Shown: piece by piece, positions 19,324-27,642 of the stretch | Numbering within the stretch: position 1 is the stretch's first letter | Layout: each line of letters begins with the position of its first letter | Notes under the pieces: generated by a model | What the model was told of the DNA's origin: nothing | Databases searched by the model: none | The model's input: only the letters and a program-made list of their open reading frames with translations | Origin: Ulvibacter litoralis | Lineage (GTDB): Bacteria; Bacteroidota; Bacteroidia; Flavobacteriales; Flavobacteriaceae | Assembly (NCBI RefSeq): GCF_900102055.1 | Contig: NZ_FNBA01000001.1 | Span: 645,085 to 709,084, forward strand | Length of the DNA stretch: 64,000 nucleotides | Direction: 5' to 3' | Translations under genes and position numbers: made by a program

Positions 19324-22164
19324 TTATTTTATTGTAAAAACATTCCTTGTTATTTTTGAATTAAATTTTACCAATATTACGTATTCTCCTACAGGCAAGT
19401 AAGTTAACCCATTACCGCTTTCACGCAACTTCACTCCATCTTTCTTTAGCAACTTTATTCCTTTTTCTGAAAGTGATACATTATACTCAAAGTTTGAAAT
19501 TCCTTTTGAAACTTCCATAGTATACTGCTGCAGTTCTTTTCCATCTTTCGTTTCTATTGAAATTGAAGCCGTACCATTTTGAGGAGTATAAAACTGAATT
19601 GGAATTGAAGGTTCATACACAGTGCTCCATTGACTATAACCATCCCCCCAACGTCTTGAATGTTCAATACTTTCAATAGGAGCAACTAACAATTCATTTT
19701 TCGTAGCAGGATTTATTTGTTGTAACAATGAAATATCTGCAATATAAATAGACCTTCCGTGTGTTCCAACCACCAAATCTTTTGCGGCAGGTTGCACGAC
19801 CACATCGTGAATCGCAACATTTGGCAATCCTTCTGAAAAAGCCTCCCAACTTTCACCACGGTCAAAAGAAACATACATTCCATTATCTGTACCCACATAA
19901 AGTAAGCTTTCATTCTCTGGATCTTCTTTAATAACATTAACCGCTCCTACTGGCAAACTGGCTCCAATATTTTTCCAAGTAACTCCATAATTTTCACTCA
20001 TATATATATGAGGTGTGAAATCGTCCCAGCGATACCCGTTAAGCGTTACATAAACACGCTCCTTTTTATGTGAGGAAGCAATCACACGACTTACCCACAG
20101 CTCTTTCGGAAAAGAATCGGACAATCGACTCCAACTGCCACCGCTGTTTTTGGTAACCGACACCAAACCATCATCACTTCCCGTATAGATCAATCCAAAC
20201 TGAAAAGGAGACTCGCTTATCGTTGTTAATGTTCCGTAAGCCACATTCCCTGCTCTGCCTCCTCCTGTAAGATCTTCAGAAATTGCAACCCAATCATCTC
20301 CTTGATTCATGCTACGCATCAATTTATTTCCCCCTAAATACAAAATATCTTGATTGTGCGGACTTAACAAAATAGGGGTTTGCCAATTAAAGCGGTACGG
20401 ACTTTCACCCAATTCGTGTTTTGGCTGAATATATTTGTTTTTGTGCGTATCTCGATTGATGCGATAGTAGTTTCCGAATTGAAACCCTGTATACACAAGA
20501 GCACTGTTTCTGTTATCTATTTCAATTTGCATTCCGTCTCCTCCCATAATAGATTCATAGGGATAATCTCCTGTTTGATGCCATCTTTTATCTTCTTCAG
20601 CTGTATGAGGCCCCACCCAAACACCATTATCTTGCAAACCACCGTACACATTATAAGGTGTTTCATTATCTACATTCACAGCATAAAATTGCCCTACGGA
20701 AGGTGCATTGTTCTTTATCCAGCTTTCACCATCATCATAGGTAATATTTACACCTCCATCGTTCCCATCAATTAAATGACCTGGAAGATTAGGGTTAATC
20801 CATAAGGCATGATGATCGGCATGCACATTGTGAGCACTAATAGACGTAAATGTCTTTCCACCATCTTTCGATTTTACAATAGGAACACCATAAATATAAA
20901 TCGAATTTTTATCTTGAGGCGCAACGTGTATCTTTCCGAAGTAATACCCGTACGAATAATAAATATCGTCTAAATAGCCTTCATGGGTTTTGTTCCACGT
21001 AACACCGCCGTCGTTACTTTTATAGACCTCAGCCCCTACCACAGGAGTATCGAACAACATCGAATTGGCATCCTCAAGGTATTTTGCCAGATCGATAGGC
21101 TTCACAGAACCAACACGCACCATTTGCTTTACATTTTCAGCTTTGTACTTTTCTTGAAACCCATTATTCCGAAGGTATTGATCCAGTTTTTTGTTTTCCA
21201 ATGCAAGAAATTGAGCCGTAGTCATGGCCTTAAAATCGTCTTTTGCAAGTCCATCTTTAGCCGGAGTTGAACGATTGCTTTTTCGTCTGGTCTGATTGTC
21301 TAAAACGGCATACACCGTGTTTTCATCAAAAATTGCAATTCCAATACGTCCCACACCCTCTCCCGTTGGGAAACCACTAGATTCGGTAGAAACCTTTGTC
21401 CATGTTGTTCCCGCATCGGTACTTTTATAAATAGCACTTCCCGCTCCATCTCCTTTAAAATTCCATGCTTTTCGGTCTTTTTCCCAAGAAGAAGCAAACA
21501 TGATATTAAAATTGGAAGGCGCAACCTCTAATTCTATCACACCCGACCGATCGTTTACAAACAATGTTTTTTTCCATGTTTTTCCGCCATCGGTAGTTTT
21601 AAAAACACCTCTTTCTTCGTTATTAGAATACAAATGCCCGACAGCTCCTACTACAAGTTCGTCCGAGTTATTTGGATTGATAAGAATACTGCTAATATGA
21701 TGGGAATCTTCCAAGCCCATATTCTTCCACGTCTTACCATTATCGTTTGATTGCAATATTCCAATGCCAGCATACGATGAACGCGACGCGTTTACTTCTC
21801 CAGTTCCCACCCAAAGCGTATTTGTTTTCCAATCCATGGTTACGCAACCTACATTTTGTGTCGGACTGCTATCTAAAACAGGCGTAAATGTTGTTCCGTT
21901 ATTTTTAGTATGCCAAACACCACCACTTGCATATCCTACATAAAACTCCACAGGATTATTAGGGTTTACAGAAAGTCCCACCACACGACCGCTCATTATA
22001 GTAGGTCCAATGTTTTTAAACGGAAGGTTTTTTACTACTGAATTTTGCGTGAGCGTTTCTTTTTTCAGCAATCCATTTTTCACAACAGTAGCCGAAGTAG
22101 CGGGTTGTTGCGCAAATGAAACAAAGCCAATAAAACATAATAGAAAGAGTAATTTATTTTTCAT
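19324..22164 (-). CDS. Sortilin/VPS10-type BNR-repeat secreted protein
   Basis: 946 residues with a signal peptide MKNKLLFLLCFIGFVSFAQQ. Multiple Asp-box/BNR motifs of the form S/K-x-D-x-G-x-x-W are scattered through it (TTDGGKTW, STDAGTTW, KSNDGGVTW, YDDGESW, SFDRGESW), so it should fold as one or two sialidase/VPS10-like beta-propellers. Such proteins are often annotated as glycosyl hydrolase, but no glycosidase catalytic residues can be assigned here. A C-terminal beta domain (about 850-946) ends in NSKITRNVFTIK; it is not a clear T9SS sorting domain. Probably the first gene of a two-gene unit with the T9SS propeller protein. Periplasmic or surface location is inferred. Confidence 0.85.
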   Translation of the reverse strand: MKNKLLFLLCFIGFVSFAQQPATSATVVKNGLLKKETLTQNSVVKNLPFKNIGPTIMSGRVVGLSVNPNNPVEFYVGYASGGVWHTKNNGTTFTPVLDSSPTQNVGCVTMDWKTNTLWVGTGEVNASRSSYAGIGILQSNDNGKTWKNMGLEDSHHISSILINPNNSDELVVGAVGHLYSNNEERGVFKTTDGGKTWKKTLFVNDRSGVIELEVAPSNFNIMFASSWEKDRKAWNFKGDGAGSAIYKSTDAGTTWTKVSTESSGFPTGEGVGRIGIAIFDENTVYAVLDNQTRRKSNRSTPAKDGLAKDDFKAMTTAQFLALENKKLDQYLRNNGFQEKYKAENVKQMVRVGSVKPIDLAKYLEDANSMLFDTPVVGAEVYKSNDGGVTWNKTHEGYLDDIYYSYGYYFGKIHVAPQDKNSIYIYGVPIVKSKDGGKTFTSISAHNVHADHHALWINPNLPGHLIDGNDGGVNITYDDGESWIKNNAPSVGQFYAVNVDNETPYNVYGGLQDNGVWVGPHTAEEDKRWHQTGDYPYESIMGGDGMQIEIDNRNSALVYTGFQFGNYYRINRDTHKNKYIQPKHELGESPYRFNWQTPILLSPHNQDILYLGGNKLMRSMNQGDDWVAISEDLTGGGRAGNVAYGTLTTISESPFQFGLIYTGSDDGLVSVTKNSGGSWSRLSDSFPKELWVSRVIASSHKKERVYVTLNGYRWDDFTPHIYMSENYGVTWKNIGASLPVGAVNVIKEDPENESLLYVGTDNGMYVSFDRGESWEAFSEGLPNVAIHDVVVQPAAKDLVVGTHGRSIYIADISLLQQINPATKNELLVAPIESIEHSRRWGDGYSQWSTVYEPSIPIQFYTPQNGTASISIETKDGKELQQYTMEVSKGISNFEYNVSLSEKGIKLLKKDGVKLRESGNGLTYLPVGEYVILVKFNSKITRNVFTIK

Positions 22165-22254
22165 GTAAAGTATTTTTATCTGCTGAAAGTACTCAAATGC
22201 GCTAGCTTCTCAAAATTTTATATCGGTATTAACAGCCAATGGATTAATTTCTAT

Positions 22255-22262
22255 TAATTTTG
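22255..22262 (+). promoter_or_regulatory. Possible -7 element of the aminopeptidase P gene
   Basis: TAATTTTG fits TAnnTTTG and lies 24 nt before the ATG at 22286. No TTG is seen 17-23 bp upstream, so this is a half-match in very AT-rich DNA. Confidence 0.3.
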
Positions 22263-22285
22263 AATAAATTCTGAAAATTAAGCTC

Positions 22286-23578
22286 ATGAAATACGATAGA
22301 ATAGACAACTCCTTATTTATAAAAAACAGAAAAAACTTTGCTTCTCAAATGAAGCCGAAGAGTTTAGCCATATTCAACTCTAACGATATATATCCTATTA
22401 GCGCCGATAGCACCATGCCGTTTGAACAACATCGTGATATCTTTTTCTTAAGCGGTGTAGATCAAGAGGAAAGTGTATTGGTTCTTTTTCCAGATTGCCC
22501 GAACGAAAAACATCGTGAAATTTTATTTCTGAAAGAAACGAACGCACACATTGCTGTTTGGGAAGGTGAAAAACTTACCAAAGAAGCTGCATTCGCAACG
22601 AGTGGTATTAAAACCGTTTATTGGCTTCAAGATATGGAGAAGATTTTGTTTGAAATCATGACACAATCAGACACCGTGTATATCAATACCAATGAGCATT
22701 ATCGTGCTACCGTTGAAACGGAAACAAGAGAAGCGCGTTTCACAAAATGGTTATTGGCAAAATACCCTGCACATTCGGTAGCAAAAAGCAATCCTATTTT
22801 ACAACGATTACGTTCGGTTAAAGATCCGATCGAATTAGACTTATTACAACAAGCGTGTACTATTACTGAAAAAGGATTTCGTAGAATTCTAGGTTTTGTT
22901 AAGCCTGGCGTTTGGGAGTATGAACTGGAAGCAGAATTCATGCACGAGTTTTTAAGAAATCGCTCCAAAGGATTCGCTTACACTCCTATTATCGCAAGCG
23001 GAAACAACGCCAATGTTTTACACTATGTTGAAAACAACCAACAATGTAAAGACGGCGATTTAATTTTGTTAGATGTAGGTGCCGAATACGCAAACTACAG
23101 CAGTGATATGACACGTACTATTCCTGTAAGCGGAAAATACAGCAAACGTCAGTTAGAAGTTTACAACGCCGTTAAACGCGTAAAAGATGAAGCGACAGAA
23201 TTATTAGTTCCGGGCGCTTATTGGAAAGAGTACCACGAAGAGGTTGGAAAATTAATGACGCGTGAGCTACTAAACCTAAAACTGATTGACAAAGCGGATG
23301 TGAAAAATGAAAACCCAGACTGGCCTGCCTATAAAAAATACTTCATGCACGGTACATCACACCATATGGGACTAGACACCCATGATTATGGATTGCTTTG
23401 GGAACCAATAGAGGCAAATATGGTATTTACCGTTGAGCCTGGTATTTATATTCCTGAGGAAGGCTTCGGAGTTCGTTTGGAAGATGATGTGGTAGTTCAA
23501 GAAAAAGGATCGCCTTTCAATTTGATGCGTAACATTCCTATTGATGCGGAAGAAATTGAAGACATTATGAATTCGTAA
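22286..23578 (+). CDS. Aminopeptidase P family (Xaa-Pro aminopeptidase)
   Basis: 430 residues. N-terminal creatinase-like domain (about 1-170, including FLSGVDQEESVLVLFPD) and a C-terminal pita-bread M24 metallopeptidase domain. Di-metal ligands are visible: Asp in LLDVGAEYANYSSDMTRT (both Asp), His in HGTSHHMGLDTHD, Glu in FTVEPGIYIPEEG and Glu in GVRLEDDVVV. It removes N-terminal residues preceding proline; no signal peptide, so it is cytosolic. Convergent with brnQ, sharing a bidirectional terminator whose stem includes the brnQ 3' end. Confidence 0.95.
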   Translation: MKYDRIDNSLFIKNRKNFASQMKPKSLAIFNSNDIYPISADSTMPFEQHRDIFFLSGVDQEESVLVLFPDCPNEKHREILFLKETNAHIAVWEGEKLTKEAAFATSGIKTVYWLQDMEKILFEIMTQSDTVYINTNEHYRATVETETREARFTKWLLAKYPAHSVAKSNPILQRLRSVKDPIELDLLQQACTITEKGFRRILGFVKPGVWEYELEAEFMHEFLRNRSKGFAYTPIIASGNNANVLHYVENNQQCKDGDLILLDVGAEYANYSSDMTRTIPVSGKYSKRQLEVYNAVKRVKDEATELLVPGAYWKEYHEEVGKLMTRELLNLKLIDKADVKNENPDWPAYKKYFMHGTSHHMGLDTHDYGLLWEPIEANMVFTVEPGIYIPEEGFGVRLEDDVVVQEKGSPFNLMRNIPIDAEEIEDIMNS

Positions 23579-23599
23579 ACACTTCTGAAATTAGCATTC

Positions 23600-23638
23600 A
23601 ATCCGATACAGCAATCTAACCCATTGTTGTATCGGATT
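23600..23638. terminator. Bidirectional terminator inside the brnQ 3' end
   Basis: 16-bp stem AATCCGATACAGCAAT (23600-23615) / ATTGTTGTATCGGATT (23623-23638) with one G-U pair and a 7-nt loop. The brnQ stop codon (23616-23618) is in the loop and the last brnQ codons form one arm. It can serve both convergent genes; TTTT follows on the plus side. Confidence 0.75.
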
Positions 23639-24905
23639 TTTTATTTCTGAAACCGAACAAATTCATTAGCAAAAAAGCAAGTGCCGCTGGCAACACCCAG
23701 CCCAAACTATTTTTCGATAGTGGAACGAGCGCTTTAATGGGGGCTGCAAAACTTTCCGAAGTAATAAAAGGTAAAAAATCTGGAACACTAAACAACAACG
23801 TAACAATTGTAACTGCTCTAAAAACTAGTGGGGAAGCAAATCGTTTTGGAAGTGCATTTAACAGAATTAAAACAATGGTAATTGGGTAAATAAACATAAG
23901 CGCTGGCAACGCGATATCGATGATATACCCCACATTAAATTGCCCCACTACAATCCCCAATAAACACCCTAAAACTGCCGTAACTTTATAAGCCACGGGA
24001 GAATTTCCCACAAGTCCTTTCACAAAATCTGACGTTCCTGTTACAATTCCGACTGCGGTGGTAAAACAAGCAAGCGCTACTAAAACAGCTAGAAATGCCG
24101 TACCAACATTTCCTAAGGTTTCTGTACTCAACACTGTTAGTAGCTCCGTTCTATTTGCCGCTTCTAAGGTGGTGTTATGCATCGCTCCCAAAGCGATTAA
24201 TCCGCCATAAATAAGAAACAAAGCAATTCCCGCAATCAATCCTCCTTTAGCGATTATCGATTTTTTCTCGGTGTACGAAAACGTTCCTTGCAACGCCAAT
24301 GAAATGACAATAACACCTCCAACCACGACACCTCCAATAGCGTCGAATGTTTGGTAGCCTTCTAAAATTCCTTCCGTAAACGCATTTCCAAATATTGAGG
24401 GCTGCATCGGACTTACATCCGCAAAAAAACCAATTCCGATGATGCTTATTAACAATATGAATATAAGCGGTGTTAGAAATTTTCCAATAAAGTCCAACAC
24501 CTTTAGCCTGTTCAATACAAAAACCAAGACCAATCCAAAATACACAATACTTGTCCAAAGGGAAGAAACATCAAAATACGGTTGTATTGCCATTTCGTGG
24601 GTTACCGAAGCGGTTCTTGGCGAAGGCAAAGCAATGGAAATTGCATAGACAATGACCGCATAGACAAGCGCAAATTTTGGAGATACCTTTTTTGCAAAAT
24701 CTAGCATTGTTCCTTGCAATCGTGCGTACCCATAAATAGCGAGAATAGGAATGATTACCGCCGAAATCGCAAATCCAAAACTCACCAACAACCAATCGTC
24801 ACCTGCATTAAACCCTAAAAAAGGTGGTAATATAAGGTTGCCCGCGCCAAAAAATAGGGAGAACAATGCAAATGCAGTTATAAAGGTTTGTTTGCTGTTA
24901 TTCAT
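23616..24905 (-). CDS. brnQ: Branched-chain amino-acid:cation symporter (BrnQ/LIVCS family)
   Basis: 429 residues with about 12 hydrophobic helices. The N-terminal signature AFALFSLFFGAGNLILPPFLG and the following GFAISAVIIPILAIYGYARL are typical of the branched-chain amino acid transport system II carrier family. It is expected to import leucine, isoleucine and valine with Na+ or H+ across the inner membrane. The gene is divergent from an alpha/beta-hydrolase gene (31-bp gap) and convergent with the aminopeptidase P gene. The short gap upstream leaves little room for separate promoters. Confidence 0.95.
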   Translation of the reverse strand: MNNSKQTFITAFALFSLFFGAGNLILPPFLGFNAGDDWLLVSFGFAISAVIIPILAIYGYARLQGTMLDFAKKVSPKFALVYAVIVYAISIALPSPRTASVTHEMAIQPYFDVSSLWTSIVYFGLVLVFVLNRLKVLDFIGKFLTPLIFILLISIIGIGFFADVSPMQPSIFGNAFTEGILEGYQTFDAIGGVVVGGVIVISLALQGTFSYTEKKSIIAKGGLIAGIALFLIYGGLIALGAMHNTTLEAANRTELLTVLSTETLGNVGTAFLAVLVALACFTTAVGIVTGTSDFVKGLVGNSPVAYKVTAVLGCLLGIVVGQFNVGYIIDIALPALMFIYPITIVLILLNALPKRFASPLVFRAVTIVTLLFSVPDFLPFITSESFAAPIKALVPLSKNSLGWVLPAALAFLLMNLFGFRNKKSDTTMG

Positions 24906-24936
24906 TGGTAGATATTTGTGGCTCGAATATAGAAAA

Positions 24937-25698
24937 ATGATACTGAATTATAACAACGCTTCCATTTATTACGAAATTCACGGAGAAGGTCCTGTGCTTC
25001 TATTGCTTCACGGTTTTTTAGAAAGTGCAACCATGTGGGAAAAATTTATTCCTGAAGTTGCTTCAAAATACACTATAATAACAATGGATTTCCCTGGTCA
25101 CGGAAAAAGTGAATGTATTGACAAGGAACACACTATGGAACTATTGGCAGAAGTTGTTCATGCGCTTTTACTAGAACTGAATATTAATTCTGTTTCAATC
25201 ATGGGGCATTCTATGGGAGGATATGTGGCTTTGGCATTCGCCGAAAAGTACGATGAAAAGCTACAAAAGTTGGCACTATTAAACTCAACTTCGGCTGAAG
25301 ATTCTGCAGATCGGAAGCTGAATCGTGAACGAGCCATTCAAGTAATTTCAAGAAATCCTGCTGCTTTTATCAGTATGGCTATTAGTAATTTATTTTCAGA
25401 AAATACCCATCAAAAGTATGCTTCAGAAATCCAAAATCTGAAGAATGAGGCACTTAAATTTCCGTTAGAAGGCATTCTTGCAGCCGTAATTGGCATGAAA
25501 AATCGAAAAGATAGGACCACTATTTTAAAAAATTTCAGCAAAGAAAAAATTCTAATTTGCGGAAAAAATGACCTTATCGTTCCTTACGAAACCTCTAAAA
25601 CACTGGCATCACACACGTTAAGCAAATTAATTGAGCTCGATGGAGGACATATGGGAATGGTTGAAAATTTAAAAGAAATTACAAAAATTTACACTTAA
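24937..25698 (+). CDS. Alpha/beta hydrolase
   Basis: 253 residues from ATG 24937; an upstream in-frame ATG at 24751 lies inside brnQ on the other strand and adds non-homologous residues, so it is rejected. Oxyanion motif LLLLHGFLESATMWE at about 19-33, nucleophile Ser in IMGHSMGGYVALAFAE (GHSMG elbow), acid in CGKNDLIVP and the catalytic His in LDGGHMGMVEN. This is the general alpha/beta-hydrolase fold with an intact triad; the substrate (ester, lactone or similar) cannot be told. Cytosolic, no signal peptide. Confidence 0.9.
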   Translation: MILNYNNASIYYEIHGEGPVLLLLHGFLESATMWEKFIPEVASKYTIITMDFPGHGKSECIDKEHTMELLAEVVHALLLELNINSVSIMGHSMGGYVALAFAEKYDEKLQKLALLNSTSAEDSADRKLNRERAIQVISRNPAAFISMAISNLFSENTHQKYASEIQNLKNEALKFPLEGILAAVIGMKNRKDRTTILKNFSKEKILICGKNDLIVPYETSKTLASHTLSKLIELDGGHMGMVENLKEITKIYT

Positions 25699-25763
25699 TC
25701 GTTGATTACGTGTATTTTGTCGTCTTTTTTGTAGTATATTTATACCAACTAAAAATTACTACT

Positions 25764-26018
25764 ATGAACCATATTTCCCCTAAACCATCAAAATCCATTA
25801 CTGGAATTATGTGTACCACCTTTGGGCACAAGTACAAAGTTACTCGTAAGGTTACCAACCACATTAACGAATACAAATGTTCGCATTGTGGAAAAGAAGT
25901 AACCGATAACATGTCTGGAAAACTAGAAGTACTTACTTACAAAATAAAGAAAGTAAACTCGACCCTATCTGTCTATTTTCAGAAAAGATCAAGTAGAGTC
26001 ACAAGACAAAGCGCATGA
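25764..26018 (+). CDS. Small zinc-ribbon protein, DUF1660-like (copy 1)
   Basis: 84 residues from ATG 25764 (the frame is open to 25710, but that part codes for a hydrophobic stretch unlike the paralogue, so the internal Met is preferred). Metal-ligand pattern Cys17-x4-His22-x16-Cys39-x2-Cys42 (MCTTFGHKY ... YKCSHCGKEV). The next gene encodes a protein with exactly the same C-x4-H-x16-C-x2-C spacing and overlaps it by 4 bases (ATGA), so the two are tandem paralogues likely translated together. It resembles the small prophage-associated DUF1660 family by its C-x4-GHK and CxxC pieces, from memory. No phage genes are nearby. Function unknown. Confidence 0.75.
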   Translation: MNHISPKPSKSITGIMCTTFGHKYKVTRKVTNHINEYKCSHCGKEVTDNMSGKLEVLTYKIKKVNSTLSVYFQKRSSRVTRQSA

Positions 26019-26224
26019 AATTATTTACCTGTAAAATTAAAGGTCATAAGTTAACGACTATTAAAAAGGATAGTATTCTAATTAAAGAATTTGAATGCAT
26101 CAATTGCAAGAAAAAATTTACAACAGATGGGTATGGAAAAGTTGTAAAATTAAACTCGTATTGGGAGCAAAATAATTTATTGTTTGAGCAACTACAAAAA
26201 AGGCAAAAAGCACAAGCTTCTTAA
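26015..26224 (+). CDS. Small zinc-ribbon protein, DUF1660-like (copy 2)
   Basis: 69 residues. Cys6-x4-His11-x16-Cys28-x2-Cys31 (FTCKIKGHK ... FECINCKKKF), identical in spacing to the upstream gene, followed by TTDGYGKVVKLN and a basic Gln/Lys-rich tail. The start codon overlaps the upstream stop (ATGA), and its stop is one base from that of convergent thiL. A zinc-binding or nucleic-acid-binding role is inferred from the ribbon and positive charge; nothing more can be said. Confidence 0.75.
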   Translation: MKLFTCKIKGHKLTTIKKDSILIKEFECINCKKKFTTDGYGKVVKLNSYWEQNNLLFEQLQKRQKAQAS

Positions 26225-26225
26225 A

Positions 26226-27272
26226 TTATTCTTCTTGTAAAGAATTCCACCCTCGTGCTACAATAGGAATTTTAGTGTTAGCACGGGTTATTAAATGCAC
26301 CCCTTCTTTTTCATGGGTCATGTGTCCAATAATTGATAAATTCGGGTTTCCTTTAATTTTTGGAAAATCTTCTTGCTTTACCGTAAACAACAACTCATAA
26401 TCTTCACCGCCACTTAGTGCGATAGTTGTACTGTCCATTTTAAATTCTTCCGAAGTAGAAATTACCTGAGGGTCTAATGGAATTTTATCTTCATATAAAT
26501 TACACCCAACTTTAGAGTTTTTACACAGATGTAATATCTCTGAAGAGAGTCCGTCGCTAATATCAATCATTGATGTTGGCAACACTTCTAAATCGGCTAA
26601 AAGCTTTACAATGTCTTTTCTAGCTTCAGGTTTTAACTGACGCTCTATTAAATAAGTATATGCATCTAAATCGGGTTGTGAATTAGGATTCACTTTAAAT
26701 ACTTGTTTTTCACGTTCTAATATTTGCAATCCGAGATACGCTGCTCCAAGATCACCAGAAACCACTAATAAATCTGAATCGCCAGCACCATCACGGTACA
26801 CAATGTCTTCTTTTTTGGCATGTCCAATAGCTGTGATACTAATTAGAAGTCCGGAGGTTGAAGAAGTTGTATCACCCCCAACAACATCTATCCCATATAT
26901 TTTAGCTGCAGTAGCAATTCCTGCATACAACTCTTCTAAAGCCTCCACTGGAAATCGATTTGAAGCTGCGATAGAAACCGTAATTTGTGAAGGAGTTGCA
27001 TTCATTGCATACACATCAGATAAGTTTACAATAACTGCCTTGTAACCTAAATGCTTTAAAGGCATATAACTCAAATCAAAATGAACACCTTCTACCAAAA
27101 GATCAGTAGTTACAACAATAGGTTCGTCTAATGTAATCACTGCAGCATCGTCTCCAATTCCCTTAATCGTAGATTTATGTTGAATTGAAAACTGTTTGGT
27201 TAAATGGTCTATAAGTCCAAATTCACCTAATTGTGAAATATCTGTTCTAGAATTGTCTTTATTTTCAAGCAT
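26226..27272 (-). CDS. thiL: Thiamine-monophosphate kinase
   Basis: 348 residues of the PurM/ThiL (AIR synthase-like) fold. The ATP/Mg motif GIGDDAAVI is at about 38-46, followed by VVTTDLLVEGVHFDLSYMPLKHLGYKAV, a hallmark of ThiL, then GDTTSSTSGLLISITAIG and DISDGLSSEI. It phosphorylates thiamine monophosphate to thiamine diphosphate. It is convergent with the zinc-ribbon pair (one base between stops). A TATTTTTG -7 element sits 20 nt before its ATG. Confidence 0.96.
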   Translation of the reverse strand: MLENKDNSRTDISQLGEFGLIDHLTKQFSIQHKSTIKGIGDDAAVITLDEPIVVTTDLLVEGVHFDLSYMPLKHLGYKAVIVNLSDVYAMNATPSQITVSIAASNRFPVEALEELYAGIATAAKIYGIDVVGGDTTSSTSGLLISITAIGHAKKEDIVYRDGAGDSDLLVVSGDLGAAYLGLQILEREKQVFKVNPNSQPDLDAYTYLIERQLKPEARKDIVKLLADLEVLPTSMIDISDGLSSEILHLCKNSKVGCNLYEDKIPLDPQVISTSEEFKMDSTTIALSGGEDYELLFTVKQEDFPKIKGNPNLSIIGHMTHEKEGVHLITRANTKIPIVARGWNSLQEE

Positions 27273-27642
27273 GTTTCCTTTGTTTACAGGTGCAAAAATA
27301 AGGCTTCATAAACGAACTCCATATATTTTTTGATGAATAATAAGTTTCAAGTAATTTTTCAGTTTTAAATCTATTTTTTAAGGCTGCTTAGAAGTCACTT
27401 TTAAAAGCAATAAAAGTTGTTAAAAAAAGACTATCTCTTTGCTAAAAAATTTCCTTTCCAGCAATTCAAAAAACCGCTTAACCTACTAAAACACTAGGAT
27501 AAACACAAGTGGTAAAAAATATGTTAAGCCTCTATTTTTTTAACAAAAAAATATGTTAAAGTCTAGGCAATTAGCTTAAAATCTATATAAATTAAGGTAA
27601 ACTTGCAAATCTCAAACTCCTATCTCATATAAAAAATAACTC
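27273..27642. other. 370-bp AT-rich intergenic region between divergent thiL and the anchor-B gene
   Basis: Holds the thiL promoter near 27293-27300 and, presumably, that of the downstream surface cluster. The only pattern I see besides A/T runs is a direct repeat AATATGTTAA at 27518-27527 and 27550-27559 (32 bp apart), within 125 bp of the next ATG. No ORF, hairpin terminator or RNA gene recognised. Confidence 0.5.
27293..27300 (-). promoter_or_regulatory. -7 element of thiL
   Basis: TATTTTTG followed by CA on the minus strand, 20 nt before the thiL ATG. It matches TAnnTTTG; no TTG at the expected upstream distance. Confidence 0.45.

Noticed and set aside
24751-24936. N-terminal extension of the alpha/beta hydrolase
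   Set aside because: It is antisense to brnQ codons and the hydrolase fold begins after the Met at 24937.
27518-27559. Direct repeat AATATGTTAA twice upstream of the anchor-B gene
   Set aside because: Short AT-rich words recur by chance here; kept only as a note in the intergenic description, not called an operator.
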